Source of the DNA: Companilactobacillus kedongensis
GTDB taxonomy: Bacteria; Bacillota; Bacilli; Lactobacillales; Lactobacillaceae
Direction: 5' to 3'
Assembly (NCBI RefSeq): GCF_003946625.1
Contig: NZ_RHOR01000005.1
Span: 1 to 64,000, forward strand
Length of the DNA: 64,000 nucleotides
The notes under the pieces are model-generated. The model did not search any database. It was given only the letters and a program-made list of their open reading frames with translations, and had not been told where the DNA came from. The position numbers and the translations under genes were made by a program. Below are positions 42,857-51,835 of this stretch, one piece after another. How positions within the stretch are numbered: the first letter of the stretch is position 1; each line of letters begins with the position of its first letter.

Positions 42857-43600
42857 CTAATCAGCCTTGACTCCTGAGTCATCAAATTTATATCCAACAC
42901 CCCAAACAGTTTCAATAACTTGAGGCCCAACTTTCTCGATCTTTTGGCGTAATTTCTTAATATGAGCATCAACAGTACGCTCTTCACCAAAGTAATCGTA
43001 GTCCCAAACTTGTTCCAAAAGTTGTTCTCTTGAGAAAACCTGTTTAGGTTTGCTTGAAAGAGTCTTCAATAAATCAAATTCCTTGGGTGTTAAGTCAGGA
43101 ATTTCTTTACCATCCAGAAAGGCTTCACGTGTATTGGAATTCAGCTTAAAGTAACCTGTATTGATGTCAAAACCTTCAGTATCTTCTTCAGCAGTTTTTT
43201 CGCTGCTAGTTTTGGCAACTTCTTCAGCAATATTTTCGTTTCTTCTATGAATAGCTTTCATTCTGGCAATCAAAGTTATCGGGCTGAATGGTTTAGTAAC
43301 ATAATCATCAGCACCAAACTCCAATCCCAAAACTTGGTCACTTTCAGTGTCACGTGCTGTTAGCATAATAATCGGAACGGTTTTTGAAACTTTACGAATT
43401 TCTTTAGCTACTTCCATACCATCTTTGCCCGGTAAGTTAAGATCCAAAGTGATCATATCCCACTCATCAGCAGATTCATTGAACATATCAACTGCTTCAT
43501 TACCATCATAAGCAAAACTTGCATCCCAATTCTCTTTTTGGAAAAACATACTCATCATTTCGGAAACAGATTTATTATCTTCTATCATTAGTATTTTCAT
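42857..43600 (-). CDS. OmpR/PhoB family response regulator
   Basis: This is a 247-residue protein. The receiver domain (residues 1-120) contains IEDN, the phosphoacceptor aspartate in ITLDLNLPGKDG, the switch Thr in MLTARD and the Lys of VTKPF. A linker rich in Glu (about 130-150) precedes the winged-helix DNA-binding domain (about 155-240: LTPKEFDLLKTLSSKPKQVFSREQLLEQVWDY, RTVDAHIKKLRQKIE, VWGVGYKF). It forms a two-gene unit with the kinase. GGAGTGGAATAT precedes ATG 43600. Target genes are unknown. Confidence 0.93.
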   Translation of the reverse strand: MKILMIEDNKSVSEMMSMFFQKENWDASFAYDGNEAVDMFNESADEWDMITLDLNLPGKDGMEVAKEIRKVSKTVPIIMLTARDTESDQVLGLEFGADDYVTKPFSPITLIARMKAIHRRNENIAEEVAKTSSEKTAEEDTEGFDINTGYFKLNSNTREAFLDGKEIPDLTPKEFDLLKTLSSKPKQVFSREQLLEQVWDYDYFGEERTVDAHIKKLRQKIEKVGPQVIETVWGVGYKFDDSGVKAD

Positions 43601-43693
43601 TTATATTCCACTCCATATAGTTAGCACTACCTCAAACGGTCAAAACTTGTTACTATTAGTAAGTAAGCAAAATTAATTGAGGTTGGTGATTTT

Positions 43694-44470
43694 TTGAATA
43701 AGAACTATCAAGGCACAGTATTCTTTGATCTTGACGGCACTTTATTAAACGAACACTCGCAAGTTGATCCCGATGTAGCAGACGCAATTCATCAACTACG
43801 CGAAAATAACTATCTTCCAGTTATCTGTACAGGCCGTGCACCTGACGAGATTGTTGATATAACAGATGCAACTGGTATTGATACTAATATTACTTTAAAT
43901 GGCGCACTTGTCCAATCAGAACAAGAAATTATTTATGAAAATATTCTTGAGCCTGAATTGATCGAACAAGTTATCGACACAGCCACTGACTTTGGCGATG
44001 TAGTTGGTATGCATTCATATACTACAACAAAGATCAATCGCAGAACTGATGTAGTTGAGGACTTCTATGATATGGTACATATCGACTTACCCAAGGTAGA
44101 TGCAGATTTTTACAAGAAGGTAAAAGTCCCAATGATCGTAGTTGTTTCTCCTGAAAAAGAAGACCGCTATCAAGTTCAATATCCATCATTAAAATTCTAT
44201 AAGACTGGTACTTACTCAATTGACGTTGTCAAAAAAGGTATCACCAAAATGAGCGGTATCCAAAATCTTATTAAGAACATGGAATTGACTGACAAGCCTG
44301 TCTACGCTTTTGGAGACGGTCCTAACGACTTAGAAATGATTCAATCGGCAGATTACAGTATTGCAATGGCAAACGGAACTGATGAAATCAAGAATTCCGC
44401 TAGCTATGTAACTTCCGCTAATGTTGACAACGGGATCAGAAATGGTCTCAAACATTATAACTTAATTTAA
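43694..44470 (+). CDS. Cof-type HAD-IIB family phosphatase
   Basis: This is a 258-residue HAD hydrolase: motif I FFDLDGTLL (nucleophile Asp and acid Asp), motif II ICTGRAP, the IIB cap domain (about 80-180), motif III lysine in VVKKGITKMSGI and motif IV FGDGPNDLEMI. Cof-type enzymes dephosphorylate sugar phosphates, FMN or pyridoxal phosphate, and the substrate cannot be assigned here. It starts at TTG 43694, with GAGGTTGG upstream. It is divergent from the two-component genes and ends at a clear terminator. Confidence 0.9.
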   Translation: MNKNYQGTVFFDLDGTLLNEHSQVDPDVADAIHQLRENNYLPVICTGRAPDEIVDITDATGIDTNITLNGALVQSEQEIIYENILEPELIEQVIDTATDFGDVVGMHSYTTTKINRRTDVVEDFYDMVHIDLPKVDADFYKKVKVPMIVVVSPEKEDRYQVQYPSLKFYKTGTYSIDVVKKGITKMSGIQNLIKNMELTDKPVYAFGDGPNDLEMIQSADYSIAMANGTDEIKNSASYVTSANVDNGIRNGLKHYNLI

Positions 44471-44475
44471 CTCAG

Positions 44476-44520
44476 AAAAGGATTCGTTATTTACGCTTAG
44501 TAAATTACGAATCCTTTTTT
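44476..44520 (+). terminator. Rho-independent terminator
   Basis: AAAAGGATTCGTAA-type arm pairs with TTACGAATCCTTTT around a loop, ending in T7. It separates the HAD and quinone-reductase genes, which converge. Confidence 0.85.
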
Positions 44521-44530
44521 AGCGTAGGAA

Positions 44531-45523
44531 CTAGGCAATAACAACTACCTTTCCCTTCATATGTCCTGCCTCTACTAGTTTAGTTGCTTCTTTTAGTGAA
44601 TCTAAATTAAAGCCTTTGATAACTTTAGTGGTCGTTGACTTAATGACACCAGAATCAAGATCTTGTGCTAATTGTTGTAAATACTGGCCTTGTGTAGACA
44701 TTGAGTCCAAATGATAAAACGCTTTGGTAAACATCCATTCCCAGTTAAAGTTAACTGACTTACTCTTCAAATCTGAAACATTTGATTCTCGTAAATTAGT
44801 AATCGTGGCAAAGGTTCCAAATGGCTTGATCAATTCGACAATTTCTGACCAATGCGGATCATTATCACTTAAACCTAAGATATAATCAACATCTTTTATA
44901 TTCAAATCATGTAATTGTTTAATTAAATCTTGATGGTGGTCAATAACTAGGTCTGCGCCCAATCCTTTGATCCAATCCACCTTAGTACCAGTGGCAGTCG
45001 CAATAACTCTTAGACCGGCCAAATGAGCCAATTGAACAGCGATAGAACCGACTCCTCCAGCACCATTAATAATTAAAACAGTTTTATCAGAATTATCTGA
45101 CTTTGGATCAATATTTAATTTTTCATATAACAGTTCACTAGCCGTCAAAGTTATCAAAGGCATCGAAACACTATCTTCAATAGATAACTTTTTAGGTGCT
45201 AAAGCAACTAGTCTTTGATCGATCAACTCATATTCTTGATAACTACCCTCACGTGAATAATCTCCGGCAAAGAAAACAGTCTCACCAATTTCAAACTTAT
45301 CAACTTCAGGACCTTTTTTAACGATCTCACCATAGCCGTCAAATCCAACTACTTTGGGATCAGTCAATTGGTCTTTAATATTCTTTCGAGTGGCAATATC
45401 TACTGGATTAATGGACACACCATCGATCTTAACTAAAATATCTTGTCCTTTAGGTTCAGGGACATCTCTAATTATCTCGGTCAAACTATCTAAATCACTA
45501 TTTACAAATCCATATGTTTTCAT
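44531..45523 (-). CDS. Zinc-type alcohol dehydrogenase-like / quinone oxidoreductase (MDR), paralogue of 14379
   Basis: This 330-residue MDR protein has the same landmarks as the gene at 14379: VSINPVDIATRK, VGFDGYGEIVKKG, VLIINGAGGVGSIAVQLAHLAG, and the closing AGHMKGKVVVIA. No zinc-ligand cysteines are seen. It probably uses NADPH to reduce quinones or enones, but the substrate is unknown. The two paralogues are about 30 kb apart and clearly share ancestry, each being the only gene of its transcript. The ribosome site AAGGGCG is weak but suitably placed before ATG 45523. Confidence 0.85.
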   Translation of the reverse strand: MKTYGFVNSDLDSLTEIIRDVPEPKGQDILVKIDGVSINPVDIATRKNIKDQLTDPKVVGFDGYGEIVKKGPEVDKFEIGETVFFAGDYSREGSYQEYELIDQRLVALAPKKLSIEDSVSMPLITLTASELLYEKLNIDPKSDNSDKTVLIINGAGGVGSIAVQLAHLAGLRVIATATGTKVDWIKGLGADLVIDHHQDLIKQLHDLNIKDVDYILGLSDNDPHWSEIVELIKPFGTFATITNLRESNVSDLKSKSVNFNWEWMFTKAFYHLDSMSTQGQYLQQLAQDLDSGVIKSTTTKVIKGFNLDSLKEATKLVEAGHMKGKVVVIA

Positions 45524-45572
45524 TCAGCAACACGCCCTTTCGTTGATATTTTACAACAAATAACGCTAGTTA

Positions 45573-45613
45573 CCAAAAAAGACCAAAGGAAACAATTTCC
45601 CCTGATCTCTTTG
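45573..45613 (-). terminator. Terminator of the 3D-domain gene
   Basis: On the minus strand AGA-GATCAGGGGAAA pairs with TTTCCTTTGGTC-TTTTTT around TTG. Its first arm shares 17 nt with the start of the met operon T-box leader. Confidence 0.6.
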
Positions 45614-45627
45614 ATGTGATTATTATT

Positions 45628-46299
45628 TTAAACAATTTCAACTGTTGCACTAGTGATCCCATATGATGGAATCATATTGTTTGGCATAGCAACATCGATC
45701 TGGTAAGGATTCGATGCTGCAAATGTTCCTGTATCGTTAACAGTTCGATACCAAACATCCCCTTGTGCAGTGGTAATTTTCAAACGTGAACCGCGTGGAA
45801 TAACTCCCAAGTTAGTTGCCACACCGCCATAACCCATGTTTGATCCTAAAACAGCTGGATCATAGAAACTAATTTTAAAAGTTCCAACACTATGAGTCGT
45901 TTGAGCTTGTTGAGTTGTTTGTTCTGGTGCTTGTGTTGCCGCTTGTGTAACCTGCTGTTGGGCTGGTTGTTCTGCGGGTGTTTCTACTTGATTCACTACT
46001 GGTGTTGCCTTTGGTTCTGGTGTGAGATCAACATCTTCCATATGATGGTCTTTCTCACTATATTTAATACCAGGAATAAATTCTTTATTACCTGGTAAAG
46101 AGATTTTCTCGTTTAGTTTTTTAGCATTTTCTGCATTATCAGTTAAACCTGACAATGTGCCATTAAAATCCCCTACATTACTTGCTGTTGAATCGATACT
46201 GTTTTGAGTTGCAGCATATGCAGTAACTGTACATCCTGTACCTGCAATTAGCATTAATCCTGCTACAAATAATGCTTTAATTTTAGTTTGCTTAATCAA
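45628..46299 (-). CDS. Secreted protein with C-terminal 3D-type (RlpA/lytic-like) domain
   Basis: This 223-residue protein has a signal peptide (residues 1-30, LFVAGLMLIAGTGCTVTAYA) and a helical spacer with DHHMEDVDLTPEP. A Gln/Thr/Ala-Pro-rich linker follows (about 90-135), then a C-terminal domain of about 85 residues: FKISFYDPAVLGSNMGYGGVATN, GSRLKITTAQGDVWYRTVNDTGTF and NPYQIDVAMPNN. The last part is the double-psi barrel with the D-T-G core of 3D domains, seen in wall-acting proteins such as Rpf/YocH/RlpA. It may cleave or bind peptidoglycan. The TTG start follows a GGGGGG ribosome site. Confidence 0.8.
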   Translation of the reverse strand: MIKQTKIKALFVAGLMLIAGTGCTVTAYAATQNSIDSTASNVGDFNGTLSGLTDNAENAKKLNEKISLPGNKEFIPGIKYSEKDHHMEDVDLTPEPKATPVVNQVETPAEQPAQQQVTQAATQAPEQTTQQAQTTHSVGTFKISFYDPAVLGSNMGYGGVATNLGVIPRGSRLKITTAQGDVWYRTVNDTGTFAASNPYQIDVAMPNNMIPSYGITSATVEIV

Positions 46300-46577
46300 C
46301 TAATCCCCCCGGTTTTTTTCTTAATCACCAGAAGACACTATACAAGATGAATATTTCAAACATATTACGCTGAGAATAAAAAATTTCGAGGAAAGGTCAA
46401 TTTTGTAACATTCACGTAACATATATCATATTTGCAATATTTATTTTTAAATTAATGACATTATTAACTATTGACCAAAATTTGTAGACAAACTTGATGT
46501 TTTACGAGAACAATAATTTGTTCAATAATTTTATTTATGCTAAGTTGGATATATAGAAGGAAATGGAGGAATTTAGT

Positions 46578-47126
46578 ATGTCAAAGAAAATTGCTGTTAT
46601 CGTCGGTAGTTTGCGTAAGGGATCATTCTCACGTCAAATTGCTAATAACTTGGTAGGACTATTCCCAAGTGAGTATGAACCAGAATTTATTGAAATTGGT
46701 AACTTGCCACTTTATAACGAAGATATTGATACACCAGAAAACGTACCTGCTGCTTATACAGAATTCAGAAAACAATTGAAGGATGTTAGTGGTGTATTGT
46801 TCGTGACACCTGAATATAATCGTTCAGTTCCTGGTGCTTTGAAGAATGCTATTGATGTTGGTTCACGTCCTTATGGTGCAAATATGTGGGACGGTAAGCC
46901 AGCAGCTATCGTCAGTGTTTCACCTGGTGCTATCAGTGGATTTGGTTCAAATCACCACTTACGTCAATCATTGGTATTCTTAAATATGCCAACATTGCAA
47001 CAACCAGAAGCATATCTTGGTAATGTTACAAATATCTTGGACGAAAACGGAAAAGTTTCTGATAAGACTATTGGATTCCTACAAAGCATTATTGATGCAT
47101 ATGTTGATTTGTTAAATCGCTATTAA
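46578..47126 (+). CDS. NADPH-dependent FMN reductase family protein
   Basis: This 182-residue flavodoxin-fold protein shows IAVIVGSLRKGSFSRQIA (FMN phosphate loop), LPLYNEDID, FVTPEYNRSVPGALKNAIDV and the conserved WDGKPAAIVSVSPG. The family transfers electrons from NADPH via FMN to quinones, azo dyes or chromate. The start is ATG 46578, with ATGGAGGAATTTAGT upstream; the ATG at 46563 overlaps that ribosome site. It stands alone and ends at the hairpin at 47132. Confidence 0.92.
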   Translation: MSKKIAVIVGSLRKGSFSRQIANNLVGLFPSEYEPEFIEIGNLPLYNEDIDTPENVPAAYTEFRKQLKDVSGVLFVTPEYNRSVPGALKNAIDVGSRPYGANMWDGKPAAIVSVSPGAISGFGSNHHLRQSLVFLNMPTLQQPEAYLGNVTNILDENGKVSDKTIGFLQSIIDAYVDLLNRY

Positions 47127-47131
47127 TAAAC

Positions 47132-47159
47132 AAAAGCGTCTCCTATGAGGCGTTTTTTA
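47132..47159 (+). terminator. Rho-independent terminator
   Basis: AAAAGCGTCTC pairs with GAGGCGTTTT around CTAT and runs into TTTT. Confidence 0.75.
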
Positions 47160-47341
47160 TTTGCATATATATACTACTAATAAGTTATATTACATTTTAT
47201 CAACAGTTTGCTCTGTTTCCTTGTAACGAGTAAAAAATATGATAATTTAAATATATTGCAAATTCCATGTTAGTTTTCGAAAAAAAGTCACACTTTTATG
47301 GTAAAACAACATGTATAGAAGATGGAGGCAATGTTGGTTGT

Positions 47342-47593
47342 ATGGTAACTATTGGAAAATATTTGAGAACAAAAAGGTTCTTTAAAGAAATGACCTTACA
47401 ACAGGTAGTTTATGCTGCTAAACATGATTATAATTTATCAACATCAACTTCTGTTTTAAGCGCCCTTGAAACAAACAAAACTCGCACCATGGACGGAGCA
47501 TTATTATTTGTCCTAGCCGACTTATATGATATTGATTTAAATGAACTTCGCTCAGTTATTCTTGAGGGTAAAAAAGAACAAGACTTAAATTAG
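47342..47593 (+). CDS. Small XRE-like helix-turn-helix protein
   Basis: This 83-residue protein begins MVTIGKYLRTKRFFKEMTLQQ and continues with YAAKHDYNLSTSTSVLSALETNKTRTMDGALLFVLADLYDIDLNELRSVI. The second half (SVLSALETNKTRTMDGALLFVLADLYDIDLNEL) is the typical end of a Cro/CI-type HTH domain. GGAGG lies 13 bases before ATG 47342, farther than usual, and an upstream frame to 47267 is open but lacks a ribosome site. Its stop codon sits inside the shared terminator hairpin. The target is unknown. Confidence 0.7.
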   Translation: MVTIGKYLRTKRFFKEMTLQQVVYAAKHDYNLSTSTSVLSALETNKTRTMDGALLFVLADLYDIDLNELRSVILEGKKEQDLN

Positions 47594-47606
47594 TCTTGTT
47601 CTTTTT
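47571..47606. terminator. Bidirectional terminator overlapping both stop codons
   Basis: AAAAAGAACAAGAC pairs with GTCTTGTTCTTTTT around an 8-nt loop. It contains the stop codon of the HTH gene and touches that of the GH3 gene. Confidence 0.9.
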
Positions 47607-50196
47607 ATTTGTCTTCAATTAGTTTTTTAAACTTATCAGTTTTCATAATAACTTTTAAAATATGAATTGCCGACTTTTGTAAATCGCCTAAATTCAAATC
47701 ATTATTATCTTTCCATTTACCTTGAATCAGAATATGGCTGTCATCAAGTATCTGCACATCTCCATTGAAGAATAGTTCTTTAATTTTATCGTCAACCTCA
47801 TCAGAAATTTTTATTTTAACTAAAACATCCCCATCATCATCAGGAACAAAATCATTCCACAATTTTACTGTATCAAGTTTCATTTCAGCTACATTCAAGA
47901 CTTTCTTTGTCGCAATACTGCCATCACCATTAAATCTTGGCTTCAAGTCATTGATTGCCGCAAAGAGTGTATCTTTAGAGTCTCCTGGCATGATCAGATC
48001 ATTACCCGCATGAACACTCTCTTTAGGGTCAGCCACACTGAACCAATCAGTCATGACCATGCCCTCAAAATGCCATTCATCACGTAAAATATTAGTCAAT
48101 AATTCAAAATTAGCACCTGAAAAATAATTGTTTACCATATTATATGACGACATAGCAGCTAAAGGTTGAGCGTCTTTAACGACGATCTCAAAATTCTTCA
48201 AATAGATCTCTCGTAACGCCTGCTCACCAATAATACTATTACCGATATTGCGAAAGCTTTCTTGATTATTCCCAACAAAATGCTTGATCGTAACACCTAA
48301 TCCAGAATGACTCTGAACGCCTTTAGTTTCAGCTGCAGCAATTGTTCCAGATAAGAATGGATCTTCTGAAAAGTATTCAAAATTACGTCCGCCTAAGGGA
48401 TTTCGATGAATATTCATCCCCGGAGCTAGCCAGAACGTTATCCCTAATTGCTTCATCTCATCACCGATTGCAGAGCCGATTTTTTGAATCAATTCACGAT
48501 TCCATGTTTGAGCTAGCAATGTCCCGACCGGCCAAGCAGTGGTTTTAGCATCTAAACGTAACCCTGCTGGTCCGTCAGCATTAACCGTGGCTGGAATACC
48601 ATGTTTTTTATTCTCAACTGTCTGACCAGCAGCACCTTTCACTAAACTAGATCCATTACCAATAATACTGCCACCACTAGGTTTCAAGTCACCTTCGACA
48701 ATATCGACTAATTCTTGATCTGTTAAGTTCGCTACAAAGCTTTCAATTGAGATTTTTTTGTTGTAAACGTCAGCCAGCGTAAAATCAGTCAATTTATTTT
48801 TGGCAACTGTCTTCTCATCCAAATATTTTCCCGGAAGAACTCGATCATTGACTGTATAAGTCGTCACATCAGACTTCTTTTGATACTTCACAGGTTCATC
48901 TTGTCCAAAATTCTCTGACTTCAACAAGAACAATGGCACACCAGAAGTACGATGCAATTCAACCTCATTTTTTCTCAATTTAGTGGGATCAAATTGTGGC
49001 AGCATCTTGTGTTCGACTGTTTTAATAATAGTCTCACGGTCCAATTTAACTTCACCTACGACTGTTGTATTACGAGAACTATTACCTATTCTTAGGATAT
49101 AAACTCCTGGAATTAATACAAAGGCTGCTCTTCTCTCATCGTAAACGGCTAGATCCTTAGTCTTGAAGTTAAGCGTTAATTCTTGTGATTCATGGCGTTT
49201 TAAAATTTTAGTTTTAGCATAAGCATGTAAAACTTGATATGGAGTAGGAATATCCGATTGAGGATTAGATACATATGCTTGAACTACTTCTTGGCCCTGA
49301 AACTTATCACCGTCATTTTTTACTTCGACTTTAAATGAAATATGATCTTCATTGACTGAGACTTTTTCAGTCTTAATATCAAACTTGGTATAACTCAAAC
49401 CGTAGCCAAATTCATATCTAGGTTTAATATTGAAACTGTCAAAATATCTATAACCAACGTAAATCCCTTCAATATATTCAGGATTTCTAGTGCCAAAGTC
49501 ATTACTTGAAGGATAATCCTGATAATCAGCCCAAGTATCAGTCAACTTACCAGATGGTGTTTTAGTGCCATCTAGTATTTCTGTAACAGCATTTCCAGCC
49601 GTCATTCCCGGTTGTGATATCAACAAAATACTATCTAATAATGGGCATTGGTCGACAAAACTAGTATCGATCACCCCACCAATATTCAATAACAAAATAC
49701 TATTTTCATAAAATTCACTCAAACGTTTGATATTTGAAAGCTCATTTTCTGATAATTGAAAATCACCCGGTTCATCCTTACGGTCATAACCTTCACCAGA
49801 ACTACGTGAAATAACATAAATTCCAACAGTTCCCTCTTTGAAGTCGTCGATTTCTGGATCATCCATATCAAATGCTGGTGATAAGATATTAGCAGTTTTG
49901 TTATATTCAGACTTCTTAGATTCATAATACCTTTGAAAACGTGTCAACCATGCCATTGTAGTGATATTAAAACCAGAGTTCTCTAATCCTTCAACAATAC
50001 TGATCGTCTTTTGATCAACATCTCCAGAGCCGGTTCCACCTTTGACTGTCGCAAAAGCTCCACTACCGTAGAGTGCAACGGTTTTATTACTCAAGGGTAA
50101 AACGTGATGGTTATTTTGTAGTAAAACCATCCCCTCTTGAGCTGCTTTTTTTGATAGAAGCACATTTTTTTCACTATTTAAATTCGTATTTTCCAT
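47605..50196 (-). CDS. Glycoside hydrolase family 3 beta-glucosidase with swapped domain order
   Basis: This 863-residue GH3 enzyme has its domains permuted. The alpha/beta sandwich domain comes first (residues about 10-230: VLLSKKAAQEGMVLLQNN, GSGAFATVKGGTGSGDV), then the fibronectin III-like domain (about 260-385). The TIM barrel follows in the C-terminal half (about 480-770: GIPATVNADGPAGLRL, GMNIHRNPLGGRNFEYFSEDP, VTIKHFVGNNQE). The catalytic nucleophile is Asp717 in GMVMTDWFSV. This order is known from some Clostridia and rumen beta-glucosidases and differs from the common barrel-first form. It probably cleaves terminal beta-glucosides or xylosides. It has no signal peptide, so it acts in the cytoplasm. 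Confidence 0.92.
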   Translation of the reverse strand: MENTNLNSEKNVLLSKKAAQEGMVLLQNNHHVLPLSNKTVALYGSGAFATVKGGTGSGDVDQKTISIVEGLENSGFNITTMAWLTRFQRYYESKKSEYNKTANILSPAFDMDDPEIDDFKEGTVGIYVISRSSGEGYDRKDEPGDFQLSENELSNIKRLSEFYENSILLLNIGGVIDTSFVDQCPLLDSILLISQPGMTAGNAVTEILDGTKTPSGKLTDTWADYQDYPSSNDFGTRNPEYIEGIYVGYRYFDSFNIKPRYEFGYGLSYTKFDIKTEKVSVNEDHISFKVEVKNDGDKFQGQEVVQAYVSNPQSDIPTPYQVLHAYAKTKILKRHESQELTLNFKTKDLAVYDERRAAFVLIPGVYILRIGNSSRNTTVVGEVKLDRETIIKTVEHKMLPQFDPTKLRKNEVELHRTSGVPLFLLKSENFGQDEPVKYQKKSDVTTYTVNDRVLPGKYLDEKTVAKNKLTDFTLADVYNKKISIESFVANLTDQELVDIVEGDLKPSGGSIIGNGSSLVKGAAGQTVENKKHGIPATVNADGPAGLRLDAKTTAWPVGTLLAQTWNRELIQKIGSAIGDEMKQLGITFWLAPGMNIHRNPLGGRNFEYFSEDPFLSGTIAAAETKGVQSHSGLGVTIKHFVGNNQESFRNIGNSIIGEQALREIYLKNFEIVVKDAQPLAAMSSYNMVNNYFSGANFELLTNILRDEWHFEGMVMTDWFSVADPKESVHAGNDLIMPGDSKDTLFAAINDLKPRFNGDGSIATKKVLNVAEMKLDTVKLWNDFVPDDDGDVLVKIKISDEVDDKIKELFFNGDVQILDDSHILIQGKWKDNNDLNLGDLQKSAIHILKVIMKTDKFKKLIEDK

Positions 50197-50258
50197 CTCA
50201 TTCCTACTCCTTTGGTGGAAATATATCTATTACTTTCAATTTTACACTTCTCAGTTGC

Positions 50259-50300
50259 AAAAAAAGAGTCATTGCCGGTAATAATTATCGACAGACTCTT
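50259..50300 (-). terminator. Terminator of the small membrane protein gene
   Basis: TAAGAGTC pairs with GACTCTTTTTTT on the minus strand with a long loop, which has its own short pairings. It overlaps the stop codon at 50299. Confidence 0.6.
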
Positions 50301-50490
50301 ATTTTTTACTAAATATCTTCTTTAAAACTAATTTGTAGATCAGATAAACTGCGATAAGTATAATAATACCGATGAATATTTCGCTCGTCCAAAAATTAAA
50401 GCCTACATTTTGAAATAATTTTAATAACGGATCATTCCCAACTAGAAATAATAAAATGGCAACAATTATAATAATGGTCGAAGTATACAT
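50299..50490 (-). CDS. Small two-segment membrane protein of unknown function
   Basis: This 63-residue protein has two hydrophobic helices, about residues 3-20 (TSTIIIIVAILLFLVG) and 37-55 (EIFIGIIILIAVYLIYKLV), with a basic end LKKIFSKK. The inside-positive tail predicts the C terminus in the cytoplasm. AATAGGAGGTCAAT is a very good ribosome site. No family is recognised. It lies between GH3 and coaBC, is divergent from coaBC, and has a terminator. Confidence 0.65.
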   Translation of the reverse strand: MYTSTIIIIVAILLFLVGNDPLLKLFQNVGFNFWTSEIFIGIIILIAVYLIYKLVLKKIFSKK

Positions 50491-50570
50491 ATTGACCTCC
50501 TATTACTAAAAATATTATCACATAACAAAACATGTATAATAGAAGAAAGAAAGTTTTTTGAGGTGAAATT

Positions 50571-51773
50571 ATGTTAAAGGATAAACATGTAACTCTTTAT
50601 GTTTCGGGGGGCATCGCGGTTTACAAGGCACTCGGTGTTGTTCGAGAATTGATCAAGGCCAATGCTCAAGTTCAAGTAGTCATGACAGAGGCTGCACAGA
50701 AATTTGTCACACCACTAACCTTTGCTACTCTCAGTCAGCGACCAGTTCTAACCGACAATTTCTCGGCTCAATCAAGTGCTGATGACTTTATCCCTCATAT
50801 CAAATTGGCACGCTGGACAGATTTAGCCATTATTCTACCGGCAACAGCCAATATCATCGGAAAAATTGCCAACGGTATCGCTGACGATTTAGCAACAACT
50901 ACTTTATTAGCCACTGACGCACCAAAGATCGTCTTTCCTGCCATGAACACAACCATGTGGGAAAATCCCGCTGTTCAAAAAAACCTTCGTACACTAGACT
51001 TAATGGACATGACTGTAATCGAACCAGCATCAGGATTTCTAGCTGAAGGTGAAACGGGCAAAGGTCGCTTACCAGAATTAACCAATATCATGGTAGAAAT
51101 TTATAAGACCTTCACTAAACCAGTTTTGGCCGGCACAAATGTCGTCGTTACAGCCGGAGGAACTAAAGAAGCTATAGATCCAGTAAGATTTATCGGTAAT
51201 AAATCATCTGGGAAAATGGGTATTGCTCTAGCCAATGTGGCCGCAGATATGGGCGCACATGTTACTCTGATCAGTACCGTTCATGATCCTATAAATTCAC
51301 CAAACATTGAGGAAGTTCATGTTTCAACTGCCATCGAAATGCAAAAGAAACTGGAAGAAGTCTTCCCGATAAACGATGTCTTAGTAATGGCCGCTGCCGT
51401 ATCAGACTTCAGACCTGTACATAAGGCTGATCAAAAGATCAAAAAGAATAATGATCAAGATATTTACACGATCAATCTCCAAAAAAACCCTGATATTCTA
51501 AAGGAAATTTCCAAGAAAAAAACAAATCAATTCGTAGTAGGCTTTGCAGCCGAAACCGAAAACCTAGTTCCATACGCACAAAAGAAATTAAAAGAAAAAA
51601 ATGTTGATATGATCCTAGCCAATGACGTTTCAAAAGCCAGTTCAGGATTCAACGTTGACACAAACGAAATCACAGTTATCCAACCAGAAAAAGATCCAGT
51701 AACATGGCCACTAATGTCAAAAGACGATGTAGCTGCCAAATTCTGGGAATACTATCAAAACAACGTAAAATAA
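50571..51773 (+). CDS. coaBC: Bifunctional CoaBC (phosphopantothenoylcysteine decarboxylase / phosphopantothenate-cysteine ligase)
   Basis: This is a 400-residue two-domain enzyme of coenzyme A synthesis. The N-terminal FMN decarboxylase CoaC (residues 1-180) has LYVSGGIAVYKA, the catalytic histidine His76 in IPHIKLARW and PAMNTTMWENP. The C-terminal CTP-dependent ligase CoaB (about 185-400) has VVTAGGTKEAIDPVRFIGNKSSGKMG and VMAAAVSDFRP. One oddity: the substrate-recognition loop reads GFLAEGETGKGR, so the usual cysteine of LACG is Glu159. GAGGTGAAATT precedes the ATG. A terminator follows at 51781. Confidence 0.92.
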   Translation: MLKDKHVTLYVSGGIAVYKALGVVRELIKANAQVQVVMTEAAQKFVTPLTFATLSQRPVLTDNFSAQSSADDFIPHIKLARWTDLAIILPATANIIGKIANGIADDLATTTLLATDAPKIVFPAMNTTMWENPAVQKNLRTLDLMDMTVIEPASGFLAEGETGKGRLPELTNIMVEIYKTFTKPVLAGTNVVVTAGGTKEAIDPVRFIGNKSSGKMGIALANVAADMGAHVTLISTVHDPINSPNIEEVHVSTAIEMQKKLEEVFPINDVLVMAAAVSDFRPVHKADQKIKKNNDQDIYTINLQKNPDILKEISKKKTNQFVVGFAAETENLVPYAQKKLKEKNVDMILANDVSKASSGFNVDTNEITVIQPEKDPVTWPLMSKDDVAAKFWEYYQNNVK

Positions 51774-51780
51774 TAAACAT

Positions 51781-51815
51781 AAGTGGTCATCTGAAATACA
51801 GAGACCACTTTTTTA
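51781..51815 (+). terminator. Terminator of coaBC
   Basis: AAGTGGTC pairs with GACCACTT, and TTTT follows. Confidence 0.75.
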
Positions 51816-51835
51816 TTACCACCCACTATATATTT

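Noticed and set aside
44034-44219. Minus-strand open frame opposite the HAD phosphatase
   Set aside because: It is a shadow of a well-supported gene with intact HAD motifs.
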